A stretch of 64,000 nt of DNA, from the NCBI RefSeq assembly GCF_008727925.1, contig NZ_VTWT01000008.1, forward strand, positions 124,001 to 188,000, read 5' to 3'. Below, piece by piece: positions 40,895-49,212 of this stretch. Source of the stretch: Adhaeribacter soli. GTDB lineage: Bacteria; Bacteroidota; Bacteroidia; Cytophagales; Hymenobacteraceae. Each line of letters begins with the position of its first letter. Within the stretch, counting starts at the first letter, position 1. The notes beneath the pieces were generated by a model. The model saw only the letters and a list, made by a program, of their open reading frames with translations. It was not told the origin of the DNA and did no database searches. Position numbers and translations under genes: made by a program.

Positions 40895-41257
40895 ATGAAA
40901 AAAGTATCAGCTATAATTTTGATAGTCTGCTTATTTGTAGGTTGTGGGCAAAAGGATGATAATTCTCAAGCTATTTTAAATGAGAATGAGGAAAGGATTA
41001 TCTGCGGAAACGACTTAGAACAACAAGGATTAGCTAATAATACTTGCCTCGTTTGCCATACCGACTTAGGAATAGATGATGTACTTACCACTCGGATAGA
41101 TTTATTTAAAAGAGGTACTGCAAGATTAAAAAAGGATATTTATAGACTAAAAGAAAGTAAAGACCCGCAACACGCACAACTTTTGGACACTTTGACCACC
41201 AGTGAAATTAACTGTGTCGTTGATTACCTTATGAAGTTTAAAGAAACACAGCAATAA
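40895..41257 (+). CDS. Cassette 2: small c-type cytochrome-like lipoprotein
   Basis: 120 residues. Signal peptide with lipobox F-V-G-C (Cys17), then a haem c attachment motif C51-L-V-C54-H55, and a C-terminal helix NCVVDYLMKF like the last helix of class I cytochrome c. A distal Met ligand is not obvious, so it may be a five-coordinate or redox-sensor haem protein. It needs the Ccm system, encoded 8 kb away. Carried in an AT-rich cassette. Confidence 0.7.
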   Translation: MKKVSAIILIVCLFVGCGQKDDNSQAILNENEERIICGNDLEQQGLANNTCLVCHTDLGIDDVLTTRIDLFKRGTARLKKDIYRLKESKDPQHAQLLDTLTTSEINCVVDYLMKFKETQQ

Positions 41258-41274
41258 GAAACAAAAATAACTAA

Positions 41275-41321
41275 ACTCAACAAAACCGATAGCATATTAA
41301 AACGTGCCATAGCCCAGCCGG
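41275..41321 (+). other. attC-like site of cassette 2
   Basis: ACTCAAC (41275-41281) is the exact complement of the cassette's own start GTTGAGT (40875-40881). A 40-nt conserved body with AAAACG and CCATAGCCCAGCC leads to G|TT at 41321. Confidence 0.65.
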
Positions 41322-41338
41322 TTGTGGTGCATTAAATA

Positions 41339-41734
41339 ATGAAAAGGAAAAGAACATTTATAGTTATTGGCCTATTAGTCATCTTAATTTCACTATTTAT
41401 AACCGACCCAGTTTTCAATCAGATTGTTAAGTATTATAACCAAGAAGTTCAATACGAATGGCGAATTTTCAACAATCTGTTTTGCTATTTAAAAACTGCT
41501 GGACATTGCTATACAAATGAAGTAAATAGAACAAATGCTGAAATTGAGCTTTACAGACGGCTTCTAGACAATTACAATGGACAGGAAAATATTGAAAAGA
41601 AATTGTCACAGGTTGTAAAATCCTCTTACCGATTCGAAAGAACCTATACAGATTTAACAAATAGCCAAACAGTAAAAATGGATTCTCTTTTAAAATACAA
41701 GGACCAAATTTTTGCTCCCATAGTTTTAAAATAG
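41339..41734 (+). CDS. Cassette 3 protein, single-pass membrane
   Basis: 131 residues. One N-terminal membrane helix (FIVIGLLVILISLFI) after basic residues, then an extracytoplasmic or periplasmic helical body with two Cys (NNLFCYLKTAGHCY) and many charged residues. Not recognised. AT-rich like its cassette neighbours. Confidence 0.65.
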   Translation: MKRKRTFIVIGLLVILISLFITDPVFNQIVKYYNQEVQYEWRIFNNLFCYLKTAGHCYTNEVNRTNAEIELYRRLLDNYNGQENIEKKLSQVVKSSYRFERTYTDLTNSQTVKMDSLLKYKDQIFAPIVLK

Positions 41735-41742
41735 AAAACCGT

Positions 41743-41790
41743 ACCACAACAAAACCTAAAGCACATTATAACGCGCCATAGCCAAGTCCG
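41743..41790 (+). other. attC-like site of cassette 3, array end
   Basis: ACCACAAC (41743-41750) complements the cassette start GTTGTGGT (41321-41328). The body has CGCGCCATAGCCAAGTCC, then G|TAAGCAG of the chromosome. AGCCAAGTCCGT(T/A)AGCAG also ends the second locus at 49137. Confidence 0.65.
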
Positions 41791-41865
41791 TAAGCAGCAA
41801 ACCATTAAACATCTCACTGCTTTTAACGGTAACATATCAGAGGGAGCTAACTAAATGCTTAGACT

Positions 41866-42390
41866 ATGGACAAAATATTTTTCAGCGATTGGCAAAGTCT
41901 CATACGCATCTTCATTATATCTATTGCAGCTTACCTGGCATTAGTTTTCATCCTGCGGATATCCGGAAAGCGAACATTATCGAAAATGAATGCTTTTGAC
42001 CTGATCGTAACCATAGCCCTTGGCTCTACGCTTGCCACGGTCATCCTGAATAAAAATGTCACCCTTTCAGAAGGCGTACTGGCATTTACATTACTGGTAT
42101 TTTTACAGTACATTATTACCTACTCGTCGGCCCGAAGCAGCCGCGTAAGCCAGCTGGTAAAATCGGCCCCTACATTAATGGCGTACAAAGGGGAATTATT
42201 GCAGAAGAATATGCGCTCGGAAAGAATTGATGAAGATGAGGTTTGGGCCGCTTTAAGAAAAAAAGGCTATAGTTCGCTGTCTGAAACGGATGCCGTTGTT
42301 CTGGAAACAGATGGAAGCCTTACTGTTATAAAGCGAATTACAGATCCGGAGGCGCCAGCCGTCAAGGTACTCTTAAAATCGGCACGGTAA
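41866..42390 (+). CDS. DUF421/YetF-type membrane protein
   Basis: 174 residues. Three membrane helices in the first 90 residues, with the conserved R-I-S-G-K-R-T-L-S-K-M-N-A-F-D motif at about 30-45, then a cytosolic alpha/beta domain (DEDEVWAALRKKGYSSLSE, VVLETDGSLTVI). YetF proteins affect sporulation or stress in Bacillus; function in this phylum is unknown. The ATG at 41866 lies 75 bp after the last cassette. The next gene follows after 38 bp. Confidence 0.9.
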   Translation: MDKIFFSDWQSLIRIFIISIAAYLALVFILRISGKRTLSKMNAFDLIVTIALGSTLATVILNKNVTLSEGVLAFTLLVFLQYIITYSSARSSRVSQLVKSAPTLMAYKGELLQKNMRSERIDEDEVWAALRKKGYSSLSETDAVVLETDGSLTVIKRITDPEAPAVKVLLKSAR

Positions 42391-42428
42391 CTTCCAATTA
42401 GTAGATTCCGTTAGAAAAACCAAAAAGA

Positions 42429-43658
42429 TTGTCTGCAAGTATCTGGCTTAAGCAAAAGACAAGTAAGGTTTATAAAAGCATCGCTTTTATTCCTTTCCTT
42501 GTGGTCTTATTTTTCCTTCTCCTCTCAGTTTCAATGATTTATCTGGACTATTCAGATACAGGGAAAGATTTAAAAGCTGCTACAAACTGGATAAGACTCA
42601 AAGACCCATCTACCGCCCGGACCATTGTTTCTGTAATTGCAGCCGGTTTGATATCGCTCACTGTATTCAGTTTTTCAATGGTGATGGTTGTTCTGAACCA
42701 GGCTGCCTCCCAACTGTCTAACCGGGTTCTTGATAAATTAGTCGGCAACCGGTTTCATCAGTTTATCATTGGATTTTATATCGGCGACATTATCTACGCG
42801 CTGCTGCTATTAACTTCGATCAGGGATGTAGAATCTGGTATCTATGTTCCGGCACTTAGTACGTATTTACTTATTTTACTTTCGGTCTTTGCTATATTTC
42901 TGTTTGTTCTATTCCTGCACTTCATTACGCAGACTATTAAATACACTACCATCATCAGGCGCATTTACAAGCAAACGCTTGTTTCGATGAAGGAATCATG
43001 CTTTCTGGAAACCGAACCTGACATTGCACCGGCCCAGCAAGGACACCCGGTGTACTCAGACAGAGCAGGCGTTTTCGAAACATTTGACCGGCAGCAAATG
43101 GCAAAGCTTGCCAGGAAAAATAATTGTGTAATAACTTTCAGGTATCCAACAGGGCATTTTGTGCTTGAAAACGTCCCGATTGCAGACGTGTATTGTTTAA
43201 AGGAAACCGTAACGAAAGAGCTTGAAAGCCATATTCTTTCGAACATCTCACTGGTTGATGAACCTTCTGTTGACATTTATTTTTACTCAGGCTTCAGACA
43301 GTTATCGGAAATAGCCATTAAGGCGCTAAGCCCGGGCATCAACGACCCCGGAACTGCAGCAGAAAGTCTGCGGGCATTGTTTGCTTTGCTGGCGTACCGG
43401 TATAAACACTTTCCCGACAACAACATCAGAGACAAGCATGGAACAGTAAGGGTTGTAACAAAAGAAATGTCTTTTGATGAAATCTTTCAGCGCTACATTG
43501 TACCAGTGTGGGACTATGGCAAAGACGACAGAAACATCCGTAACCAAATGATTGACCTTCTTTTGCAGCTACAATACATTGGTAAAAGTGCTACTACCCA
43601 AAAATTTCTGGCGCAAATTCAGAGAAAACCATTCCGGGAAGATGAATACCCTGCGTGA
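42429..43658 (+). CDS. DUF2254 membrane protein
   Basis: 409 residues from the TTG at 42429; the first ATG (42534) lies after the first membrane helix and so is unlikely. Four membrane helices in the first 170 residues (IAFIPFLVVLFFLLLSVSMI, VIAAGLISLTVFSFSMVMVV), then a cytosolic domain with ALSPGINDPGTAAE, a strongly conserved motif of this family. Function unknown. Pairing with a DUF421 protein suggests a shared envelope role. Confidence 0.87.
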   Translation: MSASIWLKQKTSKVYKSIAFIPFLVVLFFLLLSVSMIYLDYSDTGKDLKAATNWIRLKDPSTARTIVSVIAAGLISLTVFSFSMVMVVLNQAASQLSNRVLDKLVGNRFHQFIIGFYIGDIIYALLLLTSIRDVESGIYVPALSTYLLILLSVFAIFLFVLFLHFITQTIKYTTIIRRIYKQTLVSMKESCFLETEPDIAPAQQGHPVYSDRAGVFETFDRQQMAKLARKNNCVITFRYPTGHFVLENVPIADVYCLKETVTKELESHILSNISLVDEPSVDIYFYSGFRQLSEIAIKALSPGINDPGTAAESLRALFALLAYRYKHFPDNNIRDKHGTVRVVTKEMSFDEIFQRYIVPVWDYGKDDRNIRNQMIDLLLQLQYIGKSATTQKFLAQIQRKPFREDEYPA

Positions 43659-44122
43659 CAGTAGATTTACTTTGCTATGAAATTTGAAAGGCTCTTGTCC
43701 GAACAAAAAGGGCTGCTGCTAACAATACATTTCTGCAAAATTGACTGAAAGATGGCTTAACAAAACCAAAGTATGTTCAAGTTTATCAATTAAGTAGCAG
43801 GACTAAAATAACCGCATAATTAGTGCCCGAGCAAATAAATTATTAGAATTTGCTTTATGGGATTTGTAATCCCGGCTTAACCGAGCCGTGGAATTTGTAA
43901 GCCCACTTTCTAAAAGTTAACCTTGCAATGCACCAGAAAGAAGAAACAAGTGAATAATCTTCTGAATTATACACCCTTGCTTATTTTTGGCCTGAATTCT
44001 AATATCCAGCTACCAATATCTTTTTACTTAGTTTAACTGGCAGGCCACGGACTTCCGCCATTGCAGAAATGCATTGTTTGGCAGCAACCAAACACAAAAT
44101 TCATCACAGCCAGAAGATCAGC
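43659..44122. other. Gene-free stretch of 460 bp
   Basis: No ORF looks coding. A weak tandem of GGATTTGTAATCC-like units with CGGCTTAACCGAGCCG between (43858-43905) is the only structure I see. Confidence 0.4.
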
Positions 44123-45586
44123 TTATTGGTTTATATAAACTTTCTGAACCGGCAAGTCGGCAGGAGTCTGCCATTCTTCGGCACCTTTAATGCCACAGGC
44201 TGCTGCATCAAAACGGGGGTCAAGCCCCAGCTTGCGCTGGCGCTGGTAATCTTTCAGTGCTTGCAGGGCAGGTTTCTGCAGTAAAAAAATGGCAATGATG
44301 TTCAGCCAAGCCATTACACCAACCCCAATATCGCCAAGTACCCAAGCCGCTTCGGCTGTTTTTACGGAACCATAAAATGTTGCCAGCAGCATCAGGCCTC
44401 GTAATGCCCATAGTTTCCATACCTGCAATCCCCGCTTGTTCAGGTAGCTCAGGTTGGTTTCTGCTATGTAGTAATACGCCATTAAAGTTGTAAAGGCAAA
44501 AAAGAAAAGCGCAATAGCTACAAAGGGCGCTCCCATGGCCGGAAAATGATAGCCAATGGCTTGCTGGGTATACTGGGCGCCGGCGCCTACGCCCGGAATA
44601 TTCTCGACGTGAAAGCCGCCCGCCGGATTCGCAACATTATACTGACCGGTAAACAAGATCATGAGGGCGGTGGCCGTACACACGAAAAGCGTATCTACAT
44701 AAACCGAAAACGCCTGCACCAGCCCTTGCTTGGCCGGGTGAGTGACCTCGGCTGCCGCCGCCGCATGGGGTGCAGTTCCCTGGCCTGCCTCGTTTGAGTA
44801 AATTCCCCGTTTTACTCCCCAGCTAACCGCCATGCCGAATAAGCCGGCAAAGGCCGGTTCCAGATCAAATGCCGACCGGATGATCAGGCCAAAAACTTCG
44901 GGTACCTGGTGTATGTTCATCAGGATTATTACGGCAGCCATGAGAATATAGGCAGCAGCCATGAAGGGCACCATCAATTCGGCAACCCTGCCGATCCGCC
45001 TCACGCCGCCAAAAATGATAAAGCCCAACAAAACGGTTACCGCGCCACCTGTTACTGCCATAGGAACCGAAAAGGCATTGTGCATACCAGAGGCTATGCT
45101 GTTGCTTTGCACGCCCGGCAAAAAAACGGCAGTGCTTAGGATAGTGGCAACAGCAAAAATAACGGCGTACCATTTCAGCCCCAATCCTTTTTCAATATAG
45201 AAAGCCGGGCCGCCGCGGTACTGACCGTCTTTTACCTGCTTGTAAATCTGCCCCAGGGTTGCTTCGATAAAGGCAGAAGCGCTGCCCAGGAACGCAATTA
45301 CCCACATCCAGAAAATAGCGCCGGGTCCGCCCATTGCAATGGCCGTAGCCACGCCGGCTATATTGCCGGTTCCTACGCGGCCTGCTATAGCCAGCGAAAA
45401 TGCCTGAAAAGAGCTAACTCCCTTAGCAGATGCCTGTCCCTGAAAGAGCAAGCGGATCATTTCCCCAAAATGGCGAACCTGCAAAAAGCGGGTGATAACT
45501 GAAAAATAAACTCCGGCTCCAAGACAAAGTACAATAAGGGCGTTACTCCAGACTACATTATTAATTGCGTTTATGATATCTTCCAT
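44123..45586 (-). CDS. Sodium:alanine symporter (AGCS family)
   Basis: 487 residues from the ATG at 45586 (MEDIINAINNVVWS); the ATG at 45607 adds seven residues. About eleven helices. AGCS signatures: AGRVGTGNIAGVATAIAMGG, GGPGAIFWMW and NEAGQGTAPHAAAAA, with the conserved substrate-site Gly and Asn. Imports alanine or glycine with Na+. Alone on its strand here. Confidence 0.93.
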   Translation of the reverse strand: MEDIINAINNVVWSNALIVLCLGAGVYFSVITRFLQVRHFGEMIRLLFQGQASAKGVSSFQAFSLAIAGRVGTGNIAGVATAIAMGGPGAIFWMWVIAFLGSASAFIEATLGQIYKQVKDGQYRGGPAFYIEKGLGLKWYAVIFAVATILSTAVFLPGVQSNSIASGMHNAFSVPMAVTGGAVTVLLGFIIFGGVRRIGRVAELMVPFMAAAYILMAAVIILMNIHQVPEVFGLIIRSAFDLEPAFAGLFGMAVSWGVKRGIYSNEAGQGTAPHAAAAAEVTHPAKQGLVQAFSVYVDTLFVCTATALMILFTGQYNVANPAGGFHVENIPGVGAGAQYTQQAIGYHFPAMGAPFVAIALFFFAFTTLMAYYYIAETNLSYLNKRGLQVWKLWALRGLMLLATFYGSVKTAEAAWVLGDIGVGVMAWLNIIAIFLLQKPALQALKDYQRQRKLGLDPRFDAAACGIKGAEEWQTPADLPVQKVYINQ

Positions 45587-46067
45587 TAAGCATAGAAATT
45601 TGAGCAAAGCGATGGTTGAGCGATGACGACACTCAAAAAGTGGCCAATTATGCGCTTCCAGGTATTTATTCCAGGTTCCGCCCCCGACAGAACAATCTTT
45701 TCCAGTTATTTCCTGCTTTTAAAGGCCGTCAGGGCAGCCTTTCGATGCGCATTAAGCATGCAACAGTGGTAAAAACCAGGTCTTTAATAAAGACAAAAAC
45801 GGAAAAGTTAAGCAATATAACGAATTAGCCATGTAATTGAAAGGATTTCCGGCAAATGGAATAAAACAAGGCTTGCACAGAAATAAGATAAGAAGAAGCT
45901 ATTTCACGCTTTTAGAACAATAGCGAAAACTGAAGCGCCATTTTCCACAATGCCATTTTTGCTCTTTTATAAAGGGCCGAACTTTTACAAACACAAAGCA
46001 ACGAACACGCTGCTAATTCCGACTTGATTAGAAACTGGCTTATTATTTCACTTTAAAACAGGGTCCT

Positions 46068-46712
46068 ATGCGTAAACTTCTACTATTCTTCGTTTTCTGG
46101 TTTTACTTATCTCCGGTTATTTCCCAGGCACAGGGTATCGGTCCCATGCACCTCCGGTACCATAGCCCGGGCGTGACCAACCATCTGGAGCTGATTGCTC
46201 AGGTGATGATCCCCTCTCAACCTTCCTATCGGATCAGCCATGATTCCTACATCAGCAACGACACCCTTTATGTAGCTACCTGTTATTTTGCCGGCATGCA
46301 AACCGCCCCCATAACGTTTACCGATACCATTTCGCTGGGCTCAATAGCTGCCGGCATTTCTACGCTTCATTTTAAGATTTCTGATTCTGTATCTCCGCAG
46401 TGTATAGTGGTTAGTTCAGTTACTAAAATTCAGCCCTTTGCAATTCTTGGACCTACCGGCATAAAAAGCGACTTAGAAAAACCAGTCCTAGTAATTTACC
46501 CCAACCCGGCTAAAGATTTACTTTTGGTAGAAAATGCAGCGATCAATGCTTTCGCGATCCGGGATATTTCGGGCAGGCTGATCCGAAAACAGAATTTCTT
46601 CCCAGAGCTGGACCGGAAATTAGATGTACGTTTTTTACCGAAGGGAATTTATTTACTGGAGCTTCATACGCTTAACGGCTCTGTACTTACCAAAAGACTG
46701 GTAAAAGAATAG
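46068..46712 (+). CDS. Secreted protein with type IX sorting domain
   Basis: 214 residues. Signal peptide (LLLFFVFWFYLSPVISQAQ), a beta-rich domain of ~120 residues not assigned to a family, then a type A C-terminal sorting domain from about residue 142: VLVIYPNPAKDLLLV, ISGRLIRKQ, LPKGIYLLELHTLNG, LTKRLVKE. The sorting domain directs it through the type IX system; PorZ, encoded at 16.5 kb, belongs to that system. The gene-free stretch upstream (45587-46067) shows nothing I recognise. Confidence 0.85.
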   Translation: MRKLLLFFVFWFYLSPVISQAQGIGPMHLRYHSPGVTNHLELIAQVMIPSQPSYRISHDSYISNDTLYVATCYFAGMQTAPITFTDTISLGSIAAGISTLHFKISDSVSPQCIVVSSVTKIQPFAILGPTGIKSDLEKPVLVIYPNPAKDLLLVENAAINAFAIRDISGRLIRKQNFFPELDRKLDVRFLPKGIYLLELHTLNGSVLTKRLVKE

Positions 46713-46770
46713 TAGAAATAAAAAACAGATTTTACCCTTAAATCCTACCGTTTTCTTTGCTTCTGAAATA

Positions 46771-46806
46771 AAAAAGCCGCTCCGAATTTCTTCCGAGCGG
46801 CTTTTT
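46771..46806. terminator. Terminator after 46068 gene (copy of the ccmF terminator)
   Basis: AAAAAGCCGCTC pairs with GAGCGGCTTTTT. The sequence GCCGCTCCGAATT..CTTC in stem and loop matches that of 49161-49187 almost exactly. Confidence 0.85.
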
Positions 46807-46826
46807 GCCGTCATAAGATACCGTTT

Positions 46827-46868
46827 TTAGGCAACCATGGCTTTCCATTTCTGCGGTTTGGAATTCTG
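46827..46868 (-). pseudogene. Detached 3' end of ccmF (13 codons plus stop)
   Basis: On the minus strand this reads QNSKPQKWKAMVA-stop, against RNSKPQKRKAMVA-stop at the end of the real ccmF (49213). The frame and TAA are kept. Similarity stops beyond position 46868. With the matching terminator at 46771 it makes a direct repeat flanking 46869-49154. Confidence 0.75.
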
Positions 46869-47025
46869 AAGTCAGCAGTTAGTTTAGTTAAAACTAATTG
46901 AAATGTTATTTCTTGCTACACCATTTTTGTTTAGTTTGCATCTTAACAGCACCCAGCAAATGAGATTAATACACTGGTCAGGGTTTATTTCTGCTGAATT
47001 TTGCTGAGAAGATAAGAAGCCCAAC

Positions 47026-48621
47026 ATGTTCAGATCGAAAGAGAAAGCCTTAATTCTGAAAAATTGCCATCAGCAGAAAACCGATACCTTTTACTTCGGC
47101 AAAATTGAACGCTACTTTTTAAAAAGCGACAAAGTAAGCTATAAGCAGGTAATTTCCGTGAAAACCTTTCAGGACCTCGACTTAGATGAAATTTTTATGC
47201 TAGCCGACCGGACTATTTCCAGGGTTGGGCAGCAATTCCTTTACCATGTTCTAAGAACAATACCAAAAGATGAAACAAGAACAGCAAGGTTTGAAAGCCT
47301 TAAAGAAACTTTCCGGGCAGATGCAGCGCTGAAGCAAACCACGCTGAACGAACTTTACCGCCTTCGCAAACCAGAAGCTTATTACATTGCCTCCTTATTC
47401 CAGGAAGAGCATATTCAGAAACCCAAATGGTACCGGCTCATTCCAGTACTTTCGGTTTTGAGTTTTTGCACGGTTTTGCTTACTGTTTTCTATCCGCAAT
47501 TTTTGTTTCTGCTGCTCATTTTGGTAGCCGGCAACTTTATTATTCATTACTGGAATAAAAATAACCTTTACCAATATGCTGGTAGCATCCCGCAATTGCT
47601 CACCCTGAACCAGGTGGTCAAGAATCTGCTTAAAACCAATGCCTTTCCCCAAACCGAGAATGTAAAGGAAGCAACCCGTTGCCTGGATGGTCTTGGCAAA
47701 CACATGCGTTTTTTCACAGTAGAAGCTAAAATGCAAGGCGAATTAGGCCAGCTTAGTGAAGCAATTTCTGAATTAATAAAAGCAATGTTCCTGCTGGAAC
47801 CGATCATGTTGTTTCATGTACTGCAGAAACTGGAAAAGCATCGTACGCAAATGGAGACGCTGTTTATTTTTGCAGGGGAAATCGATACCGCTTTATCCAT
47901 CGATACTTTTGGTAGCAGCCTGCCTTATTTTTGCAAACCGGAATTTACCCAAGACGCCGAAAAATATTTAAGCGCTGCTGAACTTTACCATCCTTTAATT
48001 CCGGATGCAGTCGCCAATTCCATAATTCTTGAAAACCAGTCGGCCTTACTAACCGGTTCCAATATGTCCGGGAAGACCACTTTTATCCGGGCTATCGGGA
48101 TCAATGCCATTTTTGCACAAACGTTAAATATTTGCTTTGCCCGCGAATTCAGATTACCCCGTCTTAAGATATTCTCGGCCATTAGAATTTCCGATGACCT
48201 TTTAAGCGAAAAGAGCTACTATTTTGAAGAAGTAAATACCATTAAACAGATGCTGGAAGAAAGCCGTACAGGCTACCCAAATCTGTTCCTGCTCGATGAA
48301 TTATTTAAAGGAACGAATACCTTTGAACGCATTGCGGCCGGCAAATCGGTACTCAGCTATTTAAGCAAAGAAGCCAATTTTGTTTTTATTTCAACCCACG
48401 ACCTGGAACTGGCGGATTATCTGCAGGAAACTTATAACCTTTACCACTTCACCGAAACTGTAGCAAACGGTACTATCTTATTCGATTACAAAATTAAAAC
48501 CGGCAGACTGAAAACCACCAACGCCATCCGGATCCTGGAACTGAATAATTATCCGGCGGAGATTATTGAAGAAGCGAAAATGTTAGCGGAAACGATGAGA
48601 ACCGTACAGGCGCTGAACTAG
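47026..48621 (+). CDS. Membrane MutS-like ATPase
   Basis: 531 residues. The C-terminal half is the MutS ATPase domain: Walker A TGSNMSGKTT near residue 340-349, FSAIRISDDLLSEKSYYFEE, Walker B NLFLLDELFKGTN and the signature ISTHDLELADYL. The N-terminal part has the core-lever-like helices but no mismatch-recognition domain, and contains one hydrophobic segment, possibly two helices, at about 135-176. It cannot be a standard mismatch sensor; I infer a membrane-bound DNA-structure ATPase. Widespread in Bacteroidota as 'MutS-related'. It lies between the two ccmF-tail repeats. Confidence 0.85.
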   Translation: MFRSKEKALILKNCHQQKTDTFYFGKIERYFLKSDKVSYKQVISVKTFQDLDLDEIFMLADRTISRVGQQFLYHVLRTIPKDETRTARFESLKETFRADAALKQTTLNELYRLRKPEAYYIASLFQEEHIQKPKWYRLIPVLSVLSFCTVLLTVFYPQFLFLLLILVAGNFIIHYWNKNNLYQYAGSIPQLLTLNQVVKNLLKTNAFPQTENVKEATRCLDGLGKHMRFFTVEAKMQGELGQLSEAISELIKAMFLLEPIMLFHVLQKLEKHRTQMETLFIFAGEIDTALSIDTFGSSLPYFCKPEFTQDAEKYLSAAELYHPLIPDAVANSIILENQSALLTGSNMSGKTTFIRAIGINAIFAQTLNICFAREFRLPRLKIFSAIRISDDLLSEKSYYFEEVNTIKQMLEESRTGYPNLFLLDELFKGTNTFERIAAGKSVLSYLSKEANFVFISTHDLELADYLQETYNLYHFTETVANGTILFDYKIKTGRLKTTNAIRILELNNYPAEIIEEAKMLAETMRTVQALN

Positions 48622-48680
48622 AAAACCCGAATGGTTCCTAAAGTTTTATTTGTCGGGTAAAAGCAGGCTGAAGGAAATGG

Positions 48681-48760
48681 TTTGTTATTTTCAACTATGC
48701 TCATACGTTTATTCGCCTAATGGTAGTTGGATAAACGTAGTTATGTTGTTTATTTGGTAG
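48681..48760 (+). promoter_or_regulatory. Cassette platform 2 (attI-like)
   Basis: Ungapped match to 40299-40378 at 68 of 80 bases. TACGTTTAT (48704-48712) pairs with ATAAACGTA (48731-48739), extended by G-T and C-G pairs. It ends TATTTGGTAG, followed by the cassette start G|TTACCT. Confidence 0.65.
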
Positions 48761-48782
48761 TTACCTGTCATAAAAAATATAA

Positions 48783-49061
48783 TTGAGAAGAAATCTTAAA
48801 ATTTTAGTAGTAGCAGTTAGTACTGCTATATTAAATGACTTAATGATAAGGTATGGTTATAAAGTCCTCGATTATACCTTTATATTTATTTGTCAAATAA
48901 CTATTGAGTTTATTGCTGGTTACCACATTGGAATTAAAAATAAAGCCATAAAGAGTGAGAACCAAAGAGCAATTGGGATAGGATTGATTATTGGTGCCAC
49001 ACTGACAATAATAGAAGGATTGATTATTCTGGTTAATATCATGAAAAATTGGCGTGGTTGA
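48783..49061 (+). CDS. Cassette 4: small membrane protein
   Basis: 92 residues from TTG 48783; an in-frame TAA directly precedes it, and no ATG occurs before residue 21. Three hydrophobic segments: LKILVVAVSTAILNDLM, YTFIFICQITIEFIAGY, IGIGLIIGATLTIIEGLIIL, with basic loops. Not recognised. AT-rich. Confidence 0.6.
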   Translation: MRRNLKILVVAVSTAILNDLMIRYGYKVLDYTFIFICQITIEFIAGYHIGIKNKAIKSENQRAIGIGLIIGATLTIIEGLIILVNIMKNWRG

Positions 49062-49089
49062 AAAAAAATAGAACTAATAAAATTACAAA

Positions 49090-49137
49090 AGGTAACCACA
49101 CATTTACGATAGCTCCGCCACCGCAAAGCCAAGTCCG
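49090..49137 (+). other. attC-like site of cassette 4
   Basis: AGGTAAC, then a 41-nt body ending CAAAGCCAAGTCC, G|TTAGCAG. The ending matches that of cassette 3 (AGCCAAGTCCGT). Confidence 0.6.
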
Positions 49138-49154
49138 TTAGCAGAGATAAATCA

Positions 49155-49199
49155 ACCAAAAAAGCCGCTCCGAATTCCTTCAGAGCGGCTTTTTTGGTT
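49155..49199. terminator. Terminator after ccmF
   Basis: AACCAAAAAAGCCGCTC pairs with GAGCGGCTTTTTTGGTT, a 17-bp perfect stem, 14 bp from the ccmF stop. Confidence 0.92.
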
Positions 49200-49212
49200 C
49201 TATGAAATCAGC

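Larger units (their letters stand above)
40379..41790 (+). mobile_element. Array of three integron-like gene cassettes
   Basis: Units 40379-40875 (497 bp), 40876-41321 (446 bp) and 41322-41790 (469 bp), all AT-rich, each with one plus-strand ORF starting 17-33 nt in and ending 8-17 nt before the terminal site. Starts GTTGGTGG, GTTGAGT and GTTGTGGT are complementary to CCACCAAC, ACTCAAC and ACCACAAC placed 39-40 nt before each unit's end. No recombinase gene is present. Confidence 0.7.
48761..49137 (+). mobile_element. Single integron-like gene cassette
   Basis: 377 bp, AT-rich. Its start GTTACCT (48760-48766) is the complement of AGGTAAC (49090-49096), placed 41 nt before the end G|TTAGCAG at 49137. 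One ORF. Same architecture as the units at 40379-41790. Confidence 0.65.

Noticed and set aside
40379-41790. Classical mobile integron with IntI
   Set aside because: No integrase gene occurs in the window and two separate platforms exist; only the cassette and site logic is supported.
45616-45828. 70-codon ORF upstream of the symporter gene
   Set aside because: No recognisable domain, no spacing to neighbours, composition like the non-coding flanks.
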